Positions 10,906 through 27,261 of a stretch of DNA of 64,000 bases are shown here, one piece after another. Origin of the DNA: Escarpia spicata (taxonomy: Eukaryota; Annelida; Polychaeta; Sabellida; Siboglinidae); the NCBI GenBank assembly GCA_963995525.1, contig OZ023217.1:3591783-3655782 (forward strand). Reading direction: 5' to 3'. The notes beneath the pieces are model-generated. The model was not told where the DNA came from. It saw nothing but the letters and a program-made list of their open reading frames with translations, and did no database searches. The position numbers and the translations under genes were made by a program. Numbering within the stretch: the stretch's first letter is position 1; every line of letters starts with the position of its first letter.

Positions 10906-12180
10906 AGAGTGCTAGGCCGACTGTATGGTCGTTGTTCGACATGCCTAATTTGCCTCCGATCGCTTGGCGCACGATTGTGGCGCCCTCTTGTGCATTGTTT
11001 CATTGCCTTTTGATCTGTGTTTTGATCGACACACACGCTCAAAATGACAACATTTTGCACAGTAATTACAATGCCGATGTTTGGCTGGACAGTCCCCTCT
11101 GTGCGGATACGCCCAACCTTTCGAGACCATGGCGTTAACCGCAAAATGTGTACTGCGTAATGCTATATTTAGTACTCATATGGCGTAACCAAATAGTAAT
11201 TTAAGACATTTTGCGTTAAGCACGCTACATATATATGTACGTTATTCTGTTGTGCGGTCCATTCCCGTGTGGCAATGACATTGGTCACAAACACTCGGGC
11301 TTTTAGCCTTTGCTTTCCCGCTAAGGGCGCCGTGTCTGATTATATTCATGAGCGGCATGTAAATAAAGGAAGTGCACGTAAATGGGTGACGTCATGGTAT
11401 CGAACAGTCGGGCTTTTATCCTTTCCCATTCCCGCCACAGTAACGACACTGCTCTGTTTGTTGCTGGTTTTGTTTTTATAAGTAAGCTTGTTGACGCAGC
11501 TGGTGCAGATTTGGTTAGTTTGTGCCCGAAGCGAATGCTGGCTGAAATGCCGACTGTCTCACAGTCTCAGTGTCTGACCTTTAGAATTGTTTCTAAACCT
11601 CTGCAAAGTCAAAAGCAGTTCTTTTAACGTCATTGTTGGCTTACGAAGCGAGTCCTCCCGCACAGGGTCGGTGACACCCCCTTGCAACATGTGTGCGTGG
11701 ATGTTTTGATCTGTGTCGTGAAACCCAGTTTTTTTAGAGAGAGCCTAATCTGTAGGTAAATGCAACAAGCGTTTCATTTTGCTCTTGCCTGGATTTTCGA
11801 AATTCGAAGGTAGCGTATTGTTCATGTACTTGCGGGGCAGAGTACTCGGTCAGCTTACGTTTGCACGTTTCATAGTCATCGCCGTTAGCTTTTAAAATGT
11901 CGTATGTATTAAACACTTTTTGCCGGAGATATGTAACAGCAGAGCTCTTTTGCGATTGTCATTGGTAATGTTCGTTACTTAGATGCTCCCGCGTCTAGAG
12001 ACGCATGAGGCAGTCGAAGCACGCCATCCAGATCTGTCACTTGCTAGTGTTCTCACGTCGCTCCAACTTTTGTTGATCAGCTGTAGGTCGCGGTCGATTG
12101 TTTGGCACCTGTTCATTTTCGATCGTCCTCTCTTTCTCTGGCCGGCTGGTATCCACCATGTTGGGCAGGTCTGTTATTAG
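10906..12180 (-). pseudogene. Ty3/gypsy gag remnant with zinc knuckle
   Basis: Minus strand, from high to low coordinate: a capsid-type segment YETCKRKLTEYSAPQVHEQY with FEFRKSRQEQNETLVAF (11734-11916). Then HMLQGGVTDPVREDSLRKP-like sequence (11570-11690). Then a zinc-knuckle-like segment YPHRGDCPAKHRHCNYCAK ending VCRSK (about 11010-11110). The order is that of a gypsy gag. Frames are interrupted, and about 340 bp of unmatched sequence (11140-11480) lies between capsid and knuckle. Together with 9784-10410 it marks one minus-strand gypsy element that has lost its central pol. Confidence 0.8.
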
Positions 12181-13283
12181 GGAGGTCGGAAGAAATCACG
12201 CAAACGCGTTTGCATTGGGACGCAATGTTAAATCACCTATGTTTCAAAAATTGTAAGTCCCTTGATTTATAAAGACTGATCATATATTTTATATCAAAAG
12301 AAATATAAATACATCGTCTTTGTGATAAAAAATACCTGCTTTTGTGAACTCGTAATGCTTCATACAGATACTCGTGATGAAACAACGACACCCGCAGAAA
12401 TTTCATTTCGTTGCGGGCGCAGCCATATTTAATTTCGCGGAAGGGTGGTGTTTTCATAAAATCATGTGTTCGCGTTATTACCCGCCATGTTATGTTTGGC
12501 GGTATGGTTGAAATCGCAAAATGATACTCTTTCTTTTGGCGTGTTTCTTGTATGAATTGAAATAAAATTAAGAAAAATATGACATGGTGAACATTGACCA
12601 TATTTAGAGAGGATCTAAGGTATGAATAACTTGCGGAAACTCTGGCAAACTACATGTACGCTATTTAGTAATGTATAAACGTAATATTAATGCAAATTTG
12701 GCGGAGATACACCTTTGCCCATTTTTGCCCCAAGCTCGAACGTAGAAGTACCCCATGTCCGGCAACGAATTTCTTCTATTATCGCTCACATACCCGGCGT
12801 ACATATTATTCAATTTATTGCAATCTTTTATTCTGAAGTTGTGTTTTAGCCATGCATTTGGTATTCGTGTTTACATATGCACAGACATGCTATCATATAT
12901 TAAATTGCGGATGTTATATGAATATTTAAAGTTTATTTTCATGTTGTAATCATACACAAATGTATGACAATTAATAACAACAAATGAATGACAACTCGCT
13001 CCATAAATCAGACATCTGATGTACTTCTAATTACACTGCATTGATCTTGCTGTAACTAACTGCATGTATAAACATTGGCTTGCTGGTGCTTTTTGGGGTT
13101 GTTTTTTTACTGTATCTTCCTAGAACTATTTGTATATGAATATATAACATGATTTAACATTTCCTGGTGGTGGTACGGTGCAACATTTTGTTTCAGCGCT
13201 GATGAGTATGCATGCTATTTCAACATTTTATTTTCGAATGCTGCAAGGACATTCTTTCTAAGCAATTAAATGCGGTGCTTCAA
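12181..13283. other. AT-rich non-coding stretch
   Basis: Short frames at 12233-12601 and 12755-12949 have AT-rich composition and no motifs. Nothing is called. Confidence 0.4.
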
Positions 13284-13658
13284 ACAGGTTGTTGAAATCC
13301 GTTCTAAACGACTTAGAAACGCTACAGTTTCTCACTGGATGTAAAGCACTTGGACTCATCAGGAAGCTGATCACCTGTCCCCCTCTGATGCATGATCGAA
13401 GACAAGAGTGTTCACATCTTGGACATGAACACTCACTACCAGCAACTCGTGTCATTCTGCCAGGAGTCATGCAGAAACATCAATGAGTTAATGAGTGGGA
13501 CGAGTACGCCTATCATTGAAGACGCTACTTGCATCAAGAAGGACAAGGTGTTTGAAATGCTGACAACACTTTCTGATGTAGATGCAGATGTGGAAGTGAT
13601 TCTTCATATCCTACTTCCAGCCATCGCTGTTCTCTGCAAACGGATCTTTGTAGATACA
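13284..13658 (+). pseudogene. Coding-like fragment of unknown family, frameshifted
   Basis: A plus-strand frame from about 13284 reads KSVLNDLETLQFLTGCKALG and LIRKLITCP. After a frame change near 13385 it continues MIEDKSVHILDMNTHYQQLV with SFCQESCRNINELMSG and DKVFEMLTTLSDVDADVEVI, up to the hairpin at 13659. Composition is protein-like and both parts appear to belong to one polypeptide. I do not recognise the family; it may be a fragment of a host gene or of a DNA transposon protein. The reading frame ends in the foldback sequence. Confidence 0.5.
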
Positions 13659-13746
13659 ACATTACATCAGATAATTCAAAGTTGCATAGCAATATTAATA
13701 TATATATATATATTGCTATGCAACTTTGAATTATCTGATGTAATGT
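13659..13746. repeat. Perfect 37-bp inverted repeat (foldback hairpin)
   Basis: The left arm 13659-13695 (starts ACATTACATCAGATAATTC) is exactly complementary to the right arm 13710-13746 (ends GAATTATCTGATGTAATGT). A 14-bp TA-rich spacer is itself self-complementary. It interrupts the coding-like fragment ending at 13658. Confidence 0.95.
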
Positions 13747-13855
13747 ATATATATACATATGTATATATATATATAATGTTGTACGTGCATGCTGTGCAGC
13801 GGAATGCTTATTATTGTTGCTTGCAGTAGTTGGCTATCCTTCTCACTTTACTAAG

Positions 13856-13857
<2 letters not shown>

Positions 13858-13928
<71 letters not shown>
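13858..13928. repeat. (CA)n microsatellite
   Basis: About 35 CA dinucleotides. Confidence 0.97.
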
Positions 13929-13932
<4 letters not shown>

Positions 13933-16562
13933 GCAAACATGTGGACACACACACAAACCTACATATGTTTACATAATTATATGGTGCAAGGCCAAAGCAG
14001 AATGTTTACATCAATGCATGCAATATTTGGCTGTGCTTATACTCTCACACACACTTTACTAACTTTGCATACCTGACATGCACGTACTCATTAACGTCCA
14101 CACGATTTTGCTGGTATACCTGCCACTTCTAAAACATGTCAGATTTTGTTGATATCCACATAATGGAAACCATTAAAGCATAACCTCCAACCTATGGGTA
14201 GCAGGCTTTCCAAGCTGGTTCAGTGTGGTGTATGACAATGAGCCAGATGTATTGTGTACACGTATGCTGGATGACGATTTGAAAGTGGGGGAATTGGAGA
14301 TACTTTTGTAAGCTTTTCCGAAAGGTTAGTTGCTTAGTTAATTAACATAATGTTATGTAAAATTCCTTTTATAAATGATATTTAAAGGAAATACATAAAA
14401 TATCAAGTCTTAGTTAAGATTTTTTATATTGTACAAGATAATATTTTCACATTTCCTTCAGATCAAAAAAACTATCACACAAATTTATTCAATGACCTTT
14501 ACATAATTGTCCATAACTTCGCCATTTTTTATCACAGAGAGTTAAAACTGGTATGGCTGTCTATCTCTTAAATAGACCTTTCCAATTCTGATGAATTATT
14601 GCATTTTCACCGACCTCCCTACTGTTATGACATGGCCGAGCCAGCTCATTCGTCTTCTGCAGATAGCAGAAATGCCAGAGGTTGTCATGATCGTATCCGG
14701 ACATTTATGTTCGTCACATGGTCACTCCAGTGTATGCCCAAGATCGTTTGCTGGCATTTAGTATCGAATGCATTTTAATTAATAAAAAAGTGGTGTCGTA
14801 AGGGACGCAGAGAAAAAAATTGGTTGGTCAACATATTAAGTTGGCTAATTCTGTGAGTTGATGAAAACATTCTTGGAACTTATTTTTTTTAATAGTTAAT
14901 GATCTTAACAAGTAGTCAGAAGTTGTTTCATTAAAATATAAGCTTTTTTACTGTGTTAACAAAATGTTGTAACTGAAAAGAAAGTGTCGTACTGACAACT
15001 GAAAAGTATCGAACGGGACATCTCTGAATAACATCACAGGTAACACTTGACATTCCTTCTAATCACATCGTTTTATTAAACATAAGCTGAAAGTATGCCA
15101 CACACATGCAGGACTTTAATTCTGCATTTGTACATAATGAAAAAAATTAACATAATTTATGATAATTAACAATGTGTCGTACGGGGCAACCTAAACTGTT
15201 ATTAAATATAAGGATAAGCTCCAGGTCTACAAAAACATCAGTGTAAATGTCCAATAAAATCATATATATATATATATGTAGGTATGTATTTTCCAATTAG
15301 GCCTAATTTCAACAACCAGACAGCCCACAGTTGCTGGTTCAAATTCAAGACTTGAAAATACACCATTGAAGAGATTCCAAATACAATTTTACAAATAATT
15401 TCAGTTCACCATGAAGTTTTGTAGTTTCAGTATTTGGTAAATAGAGACGAGTTATAATGTGAAACATTTTCTAAATGTCATTGCATAGGCAGTCTTTTGA
15501 AGTTCAACGTAAGTGTGCAGATTCCGACAGAAAACACAGTTCCATTTTTTCACTATAAGTCGTGGACTGATCTTCCGCAGGATGGTACTTGCAGGATAGG
15601 ACAGTGTGTCCATTGGAGTTAGCCATTTGAATGAAATACGTGCCTCATCTATGCACGAGATACTTTAGTTCTCCACCTGTGATGTTGATCACTTTACCAG
15701 GAAACTGTTCGCCATGGTAAATACATCACAATAATCACTAACTATATAAGGCCTGCAGGTTCTTCTGCAAAGTGCGTTCAAATTAATTCCCGCTGCTATT
15801 TTACTGATAGAACTTGAAGAAGCTACATCATGGACTTATAAAATATGAAGCTAACTATTATTTTAGTAGTAAATCAGACAGTCAGGGCCAACTTTTTGCC
15901 TAAAGAAAAGATGCAAAACTGTTGTGTCGTACAGGACAGGTCCTGAACAACACTTTTTGTGTCGTACGGGACAATTTTCAAATATCAATTAAATATAATC
16001 TAATTAAAAAAAATTATGTTGTCACTAATTTGTCATTACTTAGGTTGAATTTAGAGAATCTGAAGTAAAAAATGTGTTGCATGAAAAATAACAGTATTAT
16101 GAAAACTTTCAGCCTCATGTGTGTTGTACTAAATTAATTCATACTATTAAAGTATTTTGTTGTACATTGGATATACCCTTAATGAGTTGACTTATAGCAC
16201 TTAGTAACTAAAAATGTTAATCTTCACTTTTCTTAAAAATTGTCCAAAAAAATACCATGTAAACTTTTTCATAAAAAATTAATTGTCCCAATCACTTGAT
16301 ACATCTGAGCACATTAATCAACAGGTTGTTCAGAGCAAATTTAGCATGCAAGGACACCTTTCCGTGGAATCGCTCTCTTCTGTTTTTACACATCTCGAGT
16401 TTTCATGTCTTCTCAATTGCTGTTACAATCTTTTGTGGGATTCCATACAAGGTTAATATTTTCCACAAGGAGGATCGGTGGATGCTGTCAAACTAAACAA
16501 TCCAACAAAATAATAAGTATGCATAATTTCCAAGCACAACACACACAGGGACAACACACTGA
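13929..16562. other. AT-rich intergenic stretch downstream of HINT1
   Basis: About 2.6 kb without a recognisable gene, SINE or LINE. A short TA microsatellite lies near 15260. Confidence 0.45.
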
Positions 16563-16568
16563 TTTATT
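16563..16568 (-). promoter_or_regulatory. Candidate HINT1 polyadenylation signal
   Basis: AATAAA on the minus strand, about 130 bp past the HINT1 stop codon. This is a normal distance for a short 3' UTR. Confidence 0.45.
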
Positions 16569-16699
16569 AAATAGGGACCATCGTAACGTGATGACGCACA
16601 AACTTGGTAACGTCACATCTACAAGGACATTTGGCGGCACAGCACCATTTGGGCAAACGTTTGCTGGTCCATATATACGCTATGGTGACCAAGTGCTCC

Positions 16700-22784
<6,085 letters not shown>

Positions 22785-22798
22785 CTTGAAAGATTCGT

Positions 22799-22844
22799 CT
22801 CGATTATCCAGGCGCCGAGGTATGGCGCCACCGTTTGTCGTACA
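22799..22844. repeat. 46-bp block in the HINT1 5' region shared with 61101-61147
   Basis: CTCGATTATCCAG followed by a variable core and CACCGTTTGTCGTACA. The same two blocks in the same order and spacing occur at 61101-61147. It lies 15-60 bp upstream of the HINT1 start codon. Confidence 0.6.
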
Positions 22845-22932
22845 AAACTCTTGGCGAGTTCACGAACGCGAGGGAGACTGCGTTTAGGGATTATAATTAT
22901 ACATATCTACATATCAACCTGATAATCAAAAT

Positions 22933-23043
<111 letters not shown>

Positions 23044-23094
23044 TTAAGGGAATACAATTAATATAGTACAGCGGCTAACGAATATGATCGTGCA

Positions 23095-23460
23095 TTTTTT
23101 GACAAAAGTATGAAAATTGGCACACATGTCGATTATGATATATAGATTAATTTTAAGCTTGGTACCATCGCTATCGACATGGTGCCTAGTCATCATTTTG
23201 AGTTTTAAAATGGGCGGCACGGAAAACCATTATCCAGATATATCAGCTTCTAAGCAACATAACACATGTTGTTTGTGTCTAAACTGAAAGTTTCAGAGTC
23301 AAGGAATCCATTTTTTTGTATATGATATTTCCTCAGATGATGGCCATATTGACATTCAAGATGGCTGCCCTGCATAGGTTTCACAAACATGTAGTACCTC
23401 TTGAAGTTGAGGAATCCATGTGTGGTTCATATATGGATACAATTCTTGTTGGCAGTTGTT
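23095..23460. repeat. Left arm of long inverted repeat
   Basis: Diverged but collinear with the reverse complement of 26480-26960. Shared blocks are AAATTGGCACA, GGTACCAT, ATATCAGCTTCT(A/C)AGCAACAT, GGAATCCATTTTT, GATGATGGCCATATTGA and GTGGTTCATAT. Confidence 0.8.
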
Positions 23461-23896
23461 TCTGAAACATAAGATAACTAGCAGTGCATATACTGGAGTA
23501 CAAAAATATATCTTTGATTGAGAATGGACAATACAAATGGTTACATTGCATGTTCACATCAGCGATATGGAAAACATACTTAACACCGTGTTGATAACAC
23601 GATAACACGTCTTGAGGTTTACTGGCAACTTATGAATGGACATTTTGTTTTGCATAGACCACAATGTCATGTTTTCTCAGCAATAACACTAGGCCGGTTT
23701 GACGATCAAGTCAGTCACCCACAAAGTGTGACGGTTGTGCTGTAAGTTTGATAAAAAAATCACAATATTGGGAGAGGTGGATGGTGACAGGGCCAGATAT
23801 ATCACAGGTATCTAGGTGGAGTTGTTAGATAATGTTCAAACAGCCAATTTAAAAACTCAAGAAAACATAATTGTACTACACTCTGGCATACAAAAC

Positions 23897-24033
23897 TTCT
23901 TTCTCTTCATCTTTGTCCCACTTTTTACGTGGGGTCGATGTATGATGATGTCATTCGCCTCCATATCGCTCGGTCGTGCACTTCTTCCCCCGACAGTCCT
24001 TTCTCCCTGAGATCTGCCCTCACACTGTCTAAC
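23897..24033 (-). mobile_element. Short LINE 3' end insertion with target-site duplication
   Basis: A 137-bp insert flanked by an identical 18-bp direct repeat, CACTCTGGCATACAAAAC (23879-23896 and 24034-24051). Its minus strand reads DSVRADLREKGLSGEEVHDR then AIWRRMTS, the extreme C-terminus of a non-LTR element protein, and ends in an A-rich AAAGATGAAGAGAAAGAA tail. This is a heavily 5'-truncated, target-primed insertion. Confidence 0.85.
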
Positions 24034-24090
24034 CACTCTGGCATACAAAACAACTTTGCTAAATAAGTATCATCTTAGGTGTTCACCTCT

Positions 24091-24295
24091 TGATTCCCTG
24101 TCATCAGGCGTGAGGCTGGCCATGATTCCCTATCGTCAGGCGTGAGGCTGGTCTTGATTCCCTGTCGTCAGGCGTGAGGCTGGCCTTGATTCCCTATCGT
24201 CAGGTGTGAGGCTGGCCTTGATTCCCTGTCGCCAGGCATGAGGCTGGCCTTGATTCCCTGTCGTCAGGCGTGAGGCTGGCCTTGATTCCGTTCCT
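24091..24295. repeat. 32-bp minisatellite
   Basis: Six copies of a 32-bp unit TGATTCCCTGTCGTCAGG + CGTGAGGCTGGCCT at 24091, 24123, 24155 and onward. It starts immediately past the short LINE insertion and abuts the 3' end of the larger LINE. Confidence 0.95.
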
Positions 24296-26300
24296 CGATT
24301 TCAGTTTTCTTTTTCTTCTTCTTTTCTCTCACTTATCTTGCACTCTCTCCACCAACTGCCTCCATTCCCCTCTATGTTTTGCTCTCGTTCTCCACTCCTC
24401 TCCTATTCCTTCCAAGTATACAGTCCTCCCATCGCAGTCTAGGGCTTCCTTGCCTCCTTTTCCCCTCCACTCTCAGACTCTGGGCATCTGCTTTCTTCGC
24501 CAGTCGGTCCCCTCCCATTCTCTCCACATGCCCAGCCCACTTCCATCGACTCCTCACCTGTTTCTTTTAAGGGTTTCTTTTACTCCAACCTCCTCCATCA
24601 ATTCTCCGCTTATCAGTTCTTCTCACTCCCGCAATTCTTCTTACCCAGTTGTTTTAACAAACCTGCACCCGCTCTTGTTGTTTCTCTATCAGTGCCATCG
24701 TCTCTAGGGCATTCGGGTATGCCGGGGTAACACATAAATAGAGCACCTTTCCTTTGAGTTTACGCGATATGCGCCTGTCTCCCAACACACCTTCAACTTT
24801 CCTCCAAGCGTTTGCCCCTGCCTTTATCCTCCTGCGAATTTAGGTGTCTGAGTTACCGTCCCCGCATATCGTTCCACCCAGGTGTACAAAACTGTCTCTT
24901 TGTTTTAGTTTATTCTGCTCCAGGTATATTTCCAGCAGTTTGCTTTGCTGCCCCACCCAAAGTACCCTCGTCTTCTCCAAACTAACTTTCAGTCCATATC
25001 TGCTGAACGTGTCCTTCTACTCTGTCAGTTGTTCTTGGACATCTGCTTCCCCGTCCGCCACCACTGCCAGATCGTCTGCATACAGTAGCTTCCCTGTCCG
25101 CTACCACTGCCAGATCGTCTGCATACAGTAGCTTCCCCGTCCGCTACCACTGCCAGATCGTCTGCATACAGTAACTTCCCCGTCCGCTACCACTGCCAGA
25201 TCGTCTGCATACAGTAGCTTCCCTGTCCGTTACCACTGCCAGATCGTCTGCATACAGTAGCTTCCCCGTCCGCTACCACTGCCAGATCGTCTGCATACAG
25301 TAACTTCCCCGTCCGTCACCACTGCCAGATCGTCTGCATACAGTAGCTTCCCCGTCCGCTACCACTGCCAGATCGTCTGCATACAGTAGCTTCCCCGTCC
25401 GCCACCACTGTCAGATCGTCTGCATACAGTAGCTTCCAGAGGATATCTCTCGTACCAGTCTTTCTGCTTATCAGTTCTACCACTGCGATAAACAACAGTG
25501 GGCTCAGGGCGCTCCCCTCTCTCATGCCAACATTTACTTCAAACTCTCCTGACACTCTCGGTCCACACAACACCATGCTCTGTGTTTCTTCATAGTATTA
25601 TGTTCGTTCTACCATCCTGACCTCTGCCTGTGCATTCACCTCAATGTTTTTATTGTCATCTCTTTTGGTTCAATATCATATGCTTTCTCCAGGTCTATGA
25701 ATCCTACTACCATATCTTCCTGTCCCTCCAATTTCTTTTTTACTAACTGCCTCGGGGCAAACATCCCTTCAGTTGTTCCTGTTCTAAAACCCTGCTGTTC
25801 GTCACCGATTTCCCCTTCCACTACTGCTGTTATGCTGCATTCTTTCCAGCATCTTCAACATATGGCTTAGTAAAGTAGTGCCTCTGTATTTTCCAGGGTC
25901 ATGCACGTTTCCCTTTCATTTCCATACTGGGACACTTTTCTGGGATCTTCCCCCCTCTCATGCAAGTGTTCAGCAATCGTTTTGTCCACCATATTCTAAC
26001 TCTTTCAGCCACCACCAGCATCACCACTCGCACTTCGTCAATACCTGCCGCGCGAACTTTCTTCATCTTCTTCATTGCTTTCTCTACCTCTGCATCCACA
26101 ATCTCCTCCACCTTTACTTCTTCCTCAATTGCACTTGGTAGTTTCAATTGTTTTCCCTTTGGTTTAGCAATGCCTTCAAATACTCCTCCCAGACCTGTAG
26201 CACCTCTTTCCTGTCTGTAACTAGCTTCCCGTTCTTATCTTTGATCACTGTTCCAGCTTTCACATCCTTGCTGTCCACATCCCCCTCATGGGCCATCTTA
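24296..26300 (-). mobile_element. Degraded LINE (non-LTR) reverse transcriptase
   Basis: Minus strand from 26290: an N-terminal linker with GTVIKDKNGKLVTDRKEVLQ, then KKVRAAGIDEVRV, then IGDEQQGFRTGTTEG (RT 1-3). Next is MVVGFIDLEKAYD (first catalytic Asp), then SALSPLLFIAVVELISRKTG, then KLLYADDLTVVADGE (YADD catalytic box). Further on are SRWKWAGHVERMGGDRLAKK-like and SPRLRWEDC C-terminal segments. Stops and frameshifts abound. The YADD-coding part has been expanded into a 43-bp minisatellite (25050-25437). The LINE sits between the arms of a long inverted repeat. Confidence 0.88.
25050..25437. repeat. 43-bp minisatellite made of the RT YADD box
   Basis: Nine copies of a 43-bp unit containing CCAGATCGTCTGCATACAGT, whose complement encodes LLYADDLAV of the LINE RT. 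Since 43 is not a multiple of three, each added copy shifts the frame. Confidence 0.95.
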
Positions 26301-26479
26301 TAGATCATCTTCTTTCCGTTATCCTCATCAAGGTTTCTATAATCTCCTCTTCCGTCTCTCTCTTTGCCTTATTCACAGCTCTCCGAGCTGCCTTCCTTCT
26401 CTGTACATACAGTTGCTGTATTGCTATATCAGGTTGTCCATCACTTATATCTCCTTTCATACCCGCAAGTGGCTCAACA

Positions 26480-26960
26480 CAACTGGATTCATTGACATTG
26501 AAACATATGAACCACCTATGGATTCGTCATATGGAGTCCTCAATATTAAGAGGCATTATGTTCGTAAAACGTCTATGCAATTACAGTATGGCCGTCATCT
26601 GATGATATAGAATACGACAAAAATGGATTCCGTGACCCTGAAAATTTTGATTTGGACATAAAGAACGTGTTTATATGTTGCTGAGAAGCTGATATATTTG
26701 GGTGATGAATTTCCATGGCGTCCATAGTGAATTTCAATATGGCCATCATTCTTGGATATTGCACATAACAGAAATGGACTCCTTGATCCTGGAAATGTTG
26801 GCCCAAGATCCTAAGGATTTCCGTGGCAGCCATTAAAAAAAATCAAGATGGCGGCTAGGTACCATGTCAGTAGTAATGGGTACCTAGCTTTAAATGATTC
26901 TACTTAAGTATCATAAACTACACATGTGCCAATTTCCATGCGTCTATACGGCTGTACTAA
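26480..26960. repeat. Right arm of long inverted repeat
   Basis: Reverse-complement counterpart of 23095-23460. The arms are about 3 kb apart and enclose the LINE and minisatellites. Confidence 0.8.
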
Positions 26961-27104
26961 TTTGGGCAAACTTTAGTAAAAAGTTTCATTCTATATACAT
27001 TTACATTTTCAAAATTCAATGTTCTTTCATAGAACATGGAGCAATTCAGCAACTACTACTTCTTAAATTGATATTGTTAAAGAATAACGACAAAATATAC
27101 ATAA

Positions 27105-27261
27105 TTTGGAGATCGCGCGCGTTAGCGCGTACATATACGCCCATACACACGCAAACACGCACACATGTACCTATCCCCTACACACATACACACCCATACA
27201 TACTCTCGCGTACGCACGGTCGGATGCTTACACACAAGCGCGCGCGCGCACACACACAGCT
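27105..27261. repeat. Purine-pyrimidine alternating CA/CG-rich tract
   Basis: GCGCGCGTTAGCGCGTACAT, CACA/TACA runs, then GCGCGCGCGCACACACACAG directly before the DHX35-like exon, where it also forms the splice-acceptor AG. Confidence 0.8.

Noticed and set aside
24270..24707. 145-codon plus-strand Ser/Leu/Pro-rich ORF
   Set aside because: Antisense of the LINE C-terminal region (RWKWAGHVERM on minus); low-complexity shadow.
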